From JBBQUP01 sp038212305 (GTDB lineage Bacteria; Bacteroidota; Bacteroidia; Bacteroidales; Marinilabiliaceae), in NCBI GenBank assembly GCA_038212305.1, contig JBBQUP010000060.1, positions 1 through 22,540 on the forward strand: DNA of 22,540 nt, in the 5' to 3' direction. Under the pieces are notes generated by a model. That model was given only the letters and a program-made list of their open reading frames with translations, had not been told where the DNA came from and searched no databases. Below are positions 16,763 to 22,540 of this stretch, in pieces. Position numbers and translations under genes: made by a program. Numbering within the stretch: the first letter of the stretch is position 1; each line of letters starts with the position of its first letter.

Positions 16763-17230
16763 TTATCTATTGTTTAAATATTCGAAAATTTGTTCTGTGT
16801 GATTTTTGGTGTCCACTTTACGAATTATCCCATCTATGATACCTTCTTCGTTAATAATAAAGGTAGTGCGTAATACGCCCATGCTAGTTTTACCATATGA
16901 TATCTTTTCGCCATATGCTCCATAAGCGTTTAGTATTTTCTTTTCTTTATCAGATAGCAGGTTAAACTCCAAACTGTATCGGGTTGCAAAACCAAGATGA
17001 GATGTTTCACTATCGGGGCTTACGCCAATTATTTCAAATCCTTTTTTATTTATGTGCGATAAGTTTTCATTTAAATTACACGATTCAGCAGTGCATCCTG
17101 GTGTGTTATCTTTAGGATAAAAATAGAGAATTACTTTTTTCCCTTTAAATTGTTCCAGCGAAATTTCTTTCCCATTTTGATTTTTTGCTGTAAATAGAGG
17201 TGCAGCCATCCCTTCTGTTAATTTTTGCAT
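16763..17230 (-). CDS. bcp: Thioredoxin-dependent thiol peroxidase (Bcp/PrxQ peroxiredoxin)
   Basis: Peroxiredoxin that reduces hydrogen peroxide and organic hydroperoxides, with thioredoxin as electron donor. The 155-residue length is typical. The peroxidatic Cys46 lies in YPKDNTPGCTAESC and the resolving Cys51 five residues later, the atypical two-cysteine arrangement of the BCP group. The following GVSPDS and the Arg near TRYSLEF complete the active site. It precedes recA by 8 bases, suggesting an operon that joins oxidative defence and DNA repair, a pairing also seen in related genomes. A perfect TAnnTTTG box lies about 65 bases upstream. Confidence 0.95.
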   Translation of the reverse strand: MQKLTEGMAAPLFTAKNQNGKEISLEQFKGKKVILYFYPKDNTPGCTAESCNLNENLSHINKKGFEIIGVSPDSETSHLGFATRYSLEFNLLSDKEKKILNAYGAYGEKISYGKTSMGVLRTTFIINEEGIIDGIIRKVDTKNHTEQIFEYLNNR

Positions 17231-17294
17231 GGTTTTCGGTTTTTAAGATTTAATGCATCATGGTGTATTTTGGGGATTAACATACTGCCATGTG

Positions 17295-17302
17295 CAAATA
17301 TA
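17295..17302 (-). promoter_or_regulatory. Candidate -7 box for bcp-recA
   Basis: On the minus strand TATATTTG (17302-17295) fits TAnnTTTG exactly. A TTTC-like -33 element lies 18 bases upstream (17324-17321). The start would be near 17288, giving a leader of about 58 bases before the bcp ATG at 17230. Confidence 0.5.
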
Positions 17303-17413
17303 TAATAATTAAAAACAGTTGAAAGATTTCGATGTTCAAAAGTTATAAACATTCCTATGTAATCTTAACATTTTAAAGTCATTATGTATTTTAGATATAT
17401 TTTGTTGACGAGG

Positions 17414-17447
17414 TTTGCTTGAGTCTCCCTTTGATTGATTATTTTTG
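17414..17447 (+). promoter_or_regulatory. Candidate promoter for the PD40-SPOR gene
   Basis: TATTTTTG (17440-17447) matches the -7 consensus. TTTG at 17414-17417 is 22 bases upstream, and CTTG at 17418-17421 is 18 upstream; neither has the ideal spacing. The leader to the ATG at 17535 would be about 80 bases. Confidence 0.45.
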
Positions 17448-17534
17448 GAGAGAAATGTCTTAGCTCGTGTTGAATTATATTATTAAAGTTGGTTAAAAGA
17501 CATTGATTAATAAATGAAAATTGGATTTTGACTT

Positions 17535-20048
17535 ATGCAGAAATTTATTGCAGGTATATTTTTTATTTCAGTAATAGCATTTAATTCATGGGCTCAGAGC
17601 TCAAAGCCTGATGCGAATGAAGCTATACGATTATTTAAAGCAGGTGAATTTTCAGAAGCTCTACCTATGTTTGAGAGTTTGTTTAATGACTATTCAAAAG
17701 AACCTCGGTATAACTATTATTTTGGAGCTTGTTTGGTTGAAACAAACACTAATCTTTCGCAGGCAGCCAAGTGTTTGAAATATGCTGGATTAAAGAATTT
17801 TAATAAAGAGTTGTATTATTATTTAGGACGCTCGTATCAGTTGCTGTATGAATTTAGCGAAGCAATTGATGCCTTTAAACAGTATTTAAAACTATCAGGA
17901 CTAACTGGTGAATTTCGTCGACAAGTTTTAACAGGAATTGGTGAAAGCCAGTTTGGGCTGAATATTGCAACTAAAATATTTACCTTAAAGGTTGTTCGAC
18001 AGGATACTGTTGATATGGAGAACTTATTAAGTGCCTATTCCCTTTCATCGGATATGGGAAAATTAATGGAAAACACTGATTTTTTTGAGTCAGGAATAGA
18101 TCCTGATGGGGTTATGTTTATGACCGAGCGTCAAGATATGGTTTTGTTCACACTTAAACTAAACGAATCTCAGGATAAGGATTTGTATCGAATGGATAAG
18201 CTAATTGATGGATGGGGCGAAAACATTAAGTTAGCAGGAGATGTTAATACAAAATTCAGTGAATTGTATCCCGTTCTTCACACCGATGGTGTTACACTAT
18301 ATTTTAGTTCGAACAGGGAAGGTGGACTAGGTGGATACGATATTTACAAGGCTACTTATAATGCTCAAACTAAAAGTTTTGAGAATATCACCAACATGGG
18401 GATTCCTTTTAATTCACCTCGCGACGATTTCTTTTTTGTTCCGGATGATTATAAAAATCAAGCTTGGTTCGCATCAAATCGAAGTACAACTGATGGAAGA
18501 GTAATTGTATACTCAATTGTTTGGGATAACTCGGTGGTGCGCAATTCGGTTTCGGATATGTATGTGGTTCGAGAAGCATCTGTTTTAGAGCCAGATATGA
18601 ATTTGGCTAAAAAAACTGGAGCTCGCGATAAGAGCACTAGTACGAATTTTAAAGCGAAATCGATTGCTGAAATTCATTTTATTGTTGCCGATACACTGGA
18701 GTATACTCAGTTTTCTGATTTTTTATCTTCGCAAGCATTATCTGAATTTAAACAAGGTGCAAAGCTATCGGCTAAAAAAGATAGTTTAACGCAAGTTATG
18801 AAGGAGAAGCGGCGATTATATTCTCTAACACGGTCGGATTCTGAGCGAAATAAGCTTGTTAACGAAATACTTTCACTCGAAAAACAAACCTATGCTTTTG
18901 ATGATGCAATTGAAGAGTATAATTACCGGGCTCGTAATTATGAACAAGAAAAAGTTCGAGAATTAATTCGGCAAGGTAAATACAAACGCTCGGTGGCTCT
19001 GCCAAAAAGTATTAATTCAAATGCAATAAATTCCGAAATTGTTATTCCTGAGCATTTAACAATCTATACCAATGATGAATTCGGGAGGCGTTTATTAACG
19101 CTAAGTGGTTTGTATGATCGATTATTTTCTGCTCCGGAAGTAGCGAAATTACAATACGCTGATTCATTATTTGTTTATGGGAATTCACTAAATCTCGAAT
19201 CATCGAAAATGCTTGAAAAGGTTGCTCAATCGGCCGAAACTCCTGAAATGAAATTGCCTCGTCCTTTTAAGGGAAGTGTAAATCAAAATAATCAGGTTGT
19301 TGAATCTGAAGTTTCAATGAAAAAATCAAGAGAATTAAAGAAGCAAGCTCTTTTATTGTATCATAAATCGTTGGATATTAAATATCAGGTTTACCGACAG
19401 AAATATAGGGAGTTGAAATCTGCACAACCTAAAATTGCTGATTATGAATATATAATGAGTTCGAATGGTGATGCGTTTACGTTTTATAAATCGGCGGATG
19501 AAGTATTAAGCATTGGCTTGGTTGGCATTGATAATGAGACATTTGAAAAAGCTGGCTCTTTAAAACGAAATGCTGTTGAAAATCAAGAAAAAGGCTTATT
19601 ACACTACTTAGATATATTAGATGGGAAAAAGCAACCCATTCCTTTAAATGTGGCAAAAGCACATACTCCTAATCCAATAGTTGAAAAAGCTAATGTGTCA
19701 AAACCAATATCAGTTAACACAAGTATCGATTCTGCAGGAAAAGCAATTTCACAAACCGCTTTGCCTGCATCGGTTGAAAGTAAGCCTATTTATAAAATTC
19801 AAATTGGAGTATTCCGAAATCAGCCCGAATTGAATGGATTACCAAATGATGCATTAGTTACAAAAGAACTTTTGCCCGATAGTGGTTTAACAAAATACTA
19901 TGTTGGTTTATATCAGACATATGCTCAGGCTATTGCTAAGATTTCATCCATTCGCGACGGGGGTTTTGATGGTGCATTTGTAGTGGCTTTTGTCAATCAA
20001 AAGGCGATAAGTATGTCATTGGCACGCGATTTGGAAGGCAAGTATTGA
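17535..20048 (+). CDS. Large envelope protein with TPR, PD40 and SPOR domains
   Basis: Exported protein of 837 residues. The Sec signal (about 1-20, NSWA before QSS) has no lipobox cysteine, so the product is probably periplasmic. Then: TPR-like repeats (about 25-130, e.g. AIRLFKAGEFSEALPMFESL), a PD40/WD40-like beta-propeller segment (about 180-330, including LYPVLHTDGVTLYFSSNREG and GGYDIYKATY), and a long charged helical or coiled-coil middle (about 380-680). A C-terminal SPOR domain follows (about 751-823, starting YKIQIGVFRNQ), of the type that binds denuded peptidoglycan glycan. TPR plus PD40 is common in Bacteroidota proteins of gliding and type IX secretion, often with OmpA instead of SPOR. 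Here SPOR would supply the peptidoglycan link. The specific role is not known; clpS follows after 43 bases. Confidence 0.85.
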   Translation: MQKFIAGIFFISVIAFNSWAQSSKPDANEAIRLFKAGEFSEALPMFESLFNDYSKEPRYNYYFGACLVETNTNLSQAAKCLKYAGLKNFNKELYYYLGRSYQLLYEFSEAIDAFKQYLKLSGLTGEFRRQVLTGIGESQFGLNIATKIFTLKVVRQDTVDMENLLSAYSLSSDMGKLMENTDFFESGIDPDGVMFMTERQDMVLFTLKLNESQDKDLYRMDKLIDGWGENIKLAGDVNTKFSELYPVLHTDGVTLYFSSNREGGLGGYDIYKATYNAQTKSFENITNMGIPFNSPRDDFFFVPDDYKNQAWFASNRSTTDGRVIVYSIVWDNSVVRNSVSDMYVVREASVLEPDMNLAKKTGARDKSTSTNFKAKSIAEIHFIVADTLEYTQFSDFLSSQALSEFKQGAKLSAKKDSLTQVMKEKRRLYSLTRSDSERNKLVNEILSLEKQTYAFDDAIEEYNYRARNYEQEKVRELIRQGKYKRSVALPKSINSNAINSEIVIPEHLTIYTNDEFGRRLLTLSGLYDRLFSAPEVAKLQYADSLFVYGNSLNLESSKMLEKVAQSAETPEMKLPRPFKGSVNQNNQVVESEVSMKKSRELKKQALLLYHKSLDIKYQVYRQKYRELKSAQPKIADYEYIMSSNGDAFTFYKSADEVLSIGLVGIDNETFEKAGSLKRNAVENQEKGLLHYLDILDGKKQPIPLNVAKAHTPNPIVEKANVSKPISVNTSIDSAGKAISQTALPASVESKPIYKIQIGVFRNQPELNGLPNDALVTKELLPDSGLTKYYVGLYQTYAQAIAKISSIRDGGFDGAFVVAFVNQKAISMSLARDLEGKY

Positions 20049-20091
20049 TTTTATAGGAAATTATTATAACTTGGGGAAAATTTCTATTCGT

Positions 20092-20367
20092 ATGGTATCA
20101 CATGGGAAAAGTAAACAGAAGGAGAGTTTAAAAGAGAATGGTCAGGATATTCGCTTGCTAATTTTGCATAACGATAATGTCAATACTTTTGAACACGTAA
20201 TAGAAACATTATGCGAAGTTTGCGATCATGCCGAGGATCAAGCCGAGCAATGTGCTCTTATTACACACTTTAAAGGCAAATGCGATATTAAAAAAGGCTC
20301 TTTGCAGGAGTTGTTGCCAATTCGTGAGGTTTTGGTAACTCGAGATCTTTCGGTCACAATAGATTAA
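20092..20367 (+). CDS. clpS: ClpS, ATP-dependent Clp protease adaptor
   Basis: Adaptor that hands N-degron substrates to ClpAP/ClpCP. I chose the ATG at 20092 (91 residues); a TTG at 20071 would add seven residues. The core begins at RLLILHNDNVNTFEHVI: H26-N27-D28 corresponds to the NND that contacts the substrate amino group, and the residue aligned with the gatekeeper Met of E. coli ClpS is Phe33. HFKGKCDIKKGS (59-70) supplies the conserved His and Lys of the second half. The divergent form without the Met resembles ClpS of other Bacteroidota, but its specificity for N-terminal residues is unproven. It lies between the SPOR protein and nfeD-floA (8 bases to the latter), so cotranscription is likely. 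Confidence 0.85.
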   Translation: MVSHGKSKQKESLKENGQDIRLLILHNDNVNTFEHVIETLCEVCDHAEDQAEQCALITHFKGKCDIKKGSLQELLPIREVLVTRDLSVTID

Positions 20368-20375
20368 AACACAAT

Positions 20376-20846
20376 ATGTCAACATTAGTTATTGTATTGC
20401 TAATTGTAACAGGCCTGATTTTATTGTTACTGGAGTTTTTTGTTTTACCAGGGATTACTGTTGCTGGAGTAGCAGGAACACTTTTTGTTGCTGGGGGAGT
20501 TTTCGTTTCCTATCGTTTGTATGGTAATCAAGGTGGGCATTTGGTTTTACTAGGAACCCTAATGATTTCCGGATTGTTATTATACCTATCTTTCCGGACA
20601 AAAACATGGGATCGTTTAGTACTGAATTCTACCATCGATTCAAAAATGGTAAATGTACAGGAAGATATTATTCAGATAGGAGATAAGGGGGTAACTGTAT
20701 CGCGATTAAATCCAATGGGGAAAGCCCGGATTGGACATGTGGTTTGTGAAGTGACTTGTCCCGGTCAGTTTATTGACGAAGGACAGCACATTGAAGTAAT
20801 TAAAGTATCAAAAAATCAAATAATTGTTAAACCTATAAACTCATAA
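20376..20846 (+). CDS. Short NfeD-like membrane protein (flotillin partner)
   Basis: Integral membrane protein of 156 residues. Three hydrophobic helices (about 4-25, 28-48 and 55-73) precede an OB-fold NfeD C-terminal domain (about 98-154, IGDKGVTVSRLNPMGKARIG). This is the short form of the NfeD group, without the N-terminal ClpP-like serine protease. Short NfeD proteins are typically encoded next to SPFH/flotillin proteins and are thought to bind them. That is the case here: floA starts 2 bases after this stop, so translation is probably coupled. No catalytic residues are present; the role is likely structural support for FloA assemblies. Confidence 0.85.
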   Translation: MSTLVIVLLIVTGLILLLLEFFVLPGITVAGVAGTLFVAGGVFVSYRLYGNQGGHLVLLGTLMISGLLLYLSFRTKTWDRLVLNSTIDSKMVNVQEDIIQIGDKGVTVSRLNPMGKARIGHVVCEVTCPGQFIDEGQHIEVIKVSKNQIIVKPINS

Positions 20847-20848
20847 AA

Positions 20849-21841
20849 ATGGAAGGATTACAATCTATCGGATTACTTGTAGCCGGTATTGTTCTTGTAT
20901 TTATTGTTTTGTATTACGTACCCGTTCTTTTGTGGTTTTCTGCATTGGTATCTGGAGTTCGTATTTCTCTTCTTCAACTGGTGTTGATGCGCATTCGTAA
21001 AGTACCACCATTGGTTATTGTACGAGCTATGATTGAAGCGCATAAGGCCGGCCTGCAAGAGATAAAACGCGATGAACTTGAAGCGCATTATTTAGCTGGT
21101 GGACATGTCGAGAAAGTAGTTCATGCATTGGTTTCGGCCAATAAGGCTAACATCGATTTAACGTTTCAAATGGCTACAGCCATTGACTTGGCAGGTCGGG
21201 ATGTGTTTTTAGCTGTTCAAATGTCGGTAATACCTAAGGTAATCGATACCCCGCCTGTAGTGGCAGTTGCTAAAGATGGTATTCAGTTAATAACCAAAGC
21301 CAGAGTAACCGTTCGTGCTAACATCAAGCAATTGGTGGGTGGAGCCGGCGAAGAAACTGTTTTGGCTCGTGTAGGTGAAGGTATTGTATCGTCAATTGGT
21401 TCTTCTGCATCTCATAAATCAGTTCTTGAGAACCCTGATAGTATCTCAAAAGTAGTACTTTCAAAGGGATTGGATGCAGGAACAGCTTTTGAGATTTTAT
21501 CGATAGACATTGCGGACATCGACATAGGAAAAAATATTGGCGCCTTCTTACAGATGGACCAAGCCGAAGCCGATAAGAATATTGCTCAGGCACGCGCCGA
21601 GGAGCGTAGAGCTATGGCTGTAGCATTGGAGCAGGAAATGAAAGCAAAAGCTCAGGAAGCTCGTGCAAAAGTTATAGAAGCTGAAGCTGAAATACCAAAA
21701 GCAATTGCCGAAGCATTTAGAAGTGGGAATATGGGAATAATGGATTACATGAAGTATCGCAATGTTGAAGCAGATACAGCTATGCGCGATTCTATTTCCA
21801 AACCACAGCAAAAACCATCTAAAGGAAATAAAGATCAATAG
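20849..21841 (+). CDS. floA: Flotillin-like protein FloA (UPF0365)
   Basis: Bacterial flotillin that forms membrane microdomain foci. The 330-residue length matches the YqfA/FloA family. An N-terminal hairpin anchor (about 5-35) precedes the SPFH core: RMRKVPPLVI-like segment (VLMRIRKVPPLVIVRAMIEAH), DLTFQMATAIDLAGRDVFLAVQMS, and VIDTPPVVAVAKDGIQL. A glutamate/alanine-rich coiled coil follows at about 230-290 (AQARAEERRAMAVALEQEMK), the oligomerisation region. The C-terminal tail (SKPQQKPSKGNKDQ) is charged. It pairs with the short NfeD-like protein immediately upstream. FloA usually affects membrane fluidity and signalling complexes. No defect seen. Confidence 0.95.
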   Translation: MEGLQSIGLLVAGIVLVFIVLYYVPVLLWFSALVSGVRISLLQLVLMRIRKVPPLVIVRAMIEAHKAGLQEIKRDELEAHYLAGGHVEKVVHALVSANKANIDLTFQMATAIDLAGRDVFLAVQMSVIPKVIDTPPVVAVAKDGIQLITKARVTVRANIKQLVGGAGEETVLARVGEGIVSSIGSSASHKSVLENPDSISKVVLSKGLDAGTAFEILSIDIADIDIGKNIGAFLQMDQAEADKNIAQARAEERRAMAVALEQEMKAKAQEARAKVIEAEAEIPKAIAEAFRSGNMGIMDYMKYRNVEADTAMRDSISKPQQKPSKGNKDQ

Positions 21842-21922
21842 TGCTCGTTTTTTGATTATCAGATAATTGAAATCTGAGTGTCAGAAATGTTAAAATAATT
21901 GCCGCTTGTAGTATGAAAATGT

Positions 21923-21953
21923 TTTGCATATGTAGAACATTTTTATACATTTG
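21923..21953 (+). promoter_or_regulatory. Promoter for tRNA-Ser
   Basis: TTTG (21923-21926), 19 bases, then TACATTTG (21946-21953): an exact match to the Bacteroidota primary sigma consensus in both boxes and spacing. The start would be near 21960, leaving a leader of about 70 bases before the tRNA. It is the clearest promoter in this window. Confidence 0.85.
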
Positions 21954-22028
21954 CAAGCGCATTCGAAAAACAACGACTGTGAGCTAGAAATAGCTGCCCA
22001 TCATGAACCGAAGGGTTCTGAATCGTTT

Positions 22029-22116
<88 letters not shown>

Positions 22117-22152
22117 AAAAAAAAGTGCTTCTGAAAAGAGGTGCTTTTTTTT
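22117..22152 (+). terminator. Terminator of tRNA-Ser
   Basis: After the tRNA an A-run is followed by GTGCTTCT (22125-22132), a GAAA loop and AGAGGTGC (22137-22144), with some G·T pairs, and then T-run to 22152. An intrinsic terminator that also works, in reverse, with the A-run. Confidence 0.85.
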
Positions 22153-22338
22153 ATGCCTATAAATCAAGCTTATTATTGGTGTTTAATTGGATTAAACCTT
22201 CGTATTTTATTGGTTAATAATGGGTTTAATCTATAAGTTGTATCTATTTTATTTGCAGGTTTTTAGGCCATATGTATCTTTCTTTCGAGTATTTTATGGA
22301 GTGACGTTTTCTAATTGTCAATTCAAGTCAATACATTT

Positions 22339-22361
22339 TTAATTAATTTAAAATTAATTAA
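22339..22361. repeat. AT-rich palindrome in the intergenic region
   Basis: TTAATTAATTT, one A, AAATTAATTAA: two perfect 11-base arms. It sits inside a wider inverted repeat TTCAAGT (22322-22328) / ACTTGAA (22365-22371). AT-only sequence makes such palindromes common by chance, so function is unproven. Confidence 0.4.
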
Positions 22362-22419
22362 CAAACTTGAAACTAATTGATTATTTGTCTCGTTATAAAC
22401 CTCAATAGTCCGTTAGATT

Positions 22420-22540
22420 TTAAGCGGCAATTTTGCCGTATTCCAATAGTTCTTTGACAATTTTTTGATTTTTAGCAGTGTTTGGATTAATAGCAAACCT
22501 GCACATAAATCGTTCGAGCATCAATGTATTGTTGTACAAT
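22420..22540 (-). CDS. Partial hypothetical protein, C-terminal end
   Basis: On the minus strand an open frame runs in from beyond the window edge and ends at TAA (22422-22420). The visible 39 residues include MLERFMCRFAINPNTAKNQK and then IVKELLEYGKIAA. Codon use looks like coding sequence, and the frame is open across the whole visible part. There is an internal ATG at 22521, so a 33-residue ORF is possible, but a truncated longer gene is more likely. I do not recognise the protein. It could be the end of an element inserted beside the tRNA, but nothing visible proves that. Confidence 0.45.
   Translation of the reverse strand, partial: LYNNTLMLERFMCRFAINPNTAKNQKIVKELLEYGKIAA

Larger units (their letters stand above)
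17231..17534. other. Intergenic region between divergent bcp and the PD40-SPOR gene
   Basis: 304 bases with no gene I can support. It holds two back-to-back promoter candidates, for bcp-recA near 17295-17302 and for the plus-strand gene near 17414-17447. Nothing else was recognised: no long hairpin, no repeat. Confidence 0.6.

Noticed and set aside
21842..21900. Hairpin TCAGAT/ATCTGA after floA as a terminator
   Set aside because: Only 6 bp, with a competing overlapping hairpin and no T-run after it, so too weak to list.
22426..22439. CGGCAA-TTTTGCCG type inverted repeat near the partial gene
   Set aside because: It falls in the coding end of the minus-strand partial frame (codons for Tyr-Gly-Lys-Ile-Ala), lacks a T tract, and is too short to call a terminator.

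Overview
This AT-rich window looks like chromosomal core DNA from a member of the Bacteroidota, most likely a Bacteroidales/Marinilabiliales-type anaerobe or facultative anaerobe. The evidence is the set of lineage-typical genes (an rseC-rnfB-rnfC cluster, a DUF4831 lipoprotein, a Bacteroidota-type ClpS, a PD40/SPOR protein), the scarcity of strong Shine-Dalgarno sites, and several matches to the Bacteroidota promoter consensus (TTTG about 19 bases before TAnnTTTG). This is inferred from sequence reading alone, with no database search.

Layout. (1) 1-1379, minus strand: rseC, rnfB and the first codons of rnfC, the start of an Rnf ion-pumping ferredoxin:NAD+ oxidoreductase operon. (2) 1566-3499: an Lrp/AsnC regulator divergent from a Cys/Met-metabolism PLP enzyme. 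(3) 3683-4288: a TehB-like SAM methyltransferase gene interrupted by one in-frame TAG. (4) 4445-5254: a tandem universal stress protein, convergent with a POT-family peptide transporter (5306-7135, minus); a 19-bp perfect hairpin lies between them. (5) 7485-13128, plus strand: the NAD(P)HX repair enzyme nnr, a DUF4831 lipoprotein, the dipeptidase pepD and an MFS transporter; the last three are closely spaced. With the POT transporter this forms a neighbourhood rich in peptide-use genes. (6) 13177-15563, minus: two translationally coupled lipoprotein genes (a TPR-like protein and an LPP20-like protein). (7) 15738-17230, minus: bcp-recA. (8) 17535-21841, plus: a large TPR/PD40/SPOR envelope protein, clpS, a short NfeD-like membrane protein and the flotillin floA. 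(9) 21923-22152: promoter, leader, tRNA-Ser(GCT) and terminator. (10) 22155-22540: an AT-rich intergenic stretch with a nested inverted repeat and the 3' end of an unidentified minus-strand gene.

I see no CRISPR array, complete insertion sequence, phage module or obvious defence island. The best candidates for new biology are the amber-interrupted methyltransferase, the coupled lipoprotein pair, the PD40-SPOR protein, and the pairing of a possible MFSD1-like transporter with PepD. I did not find a clearly novel system.
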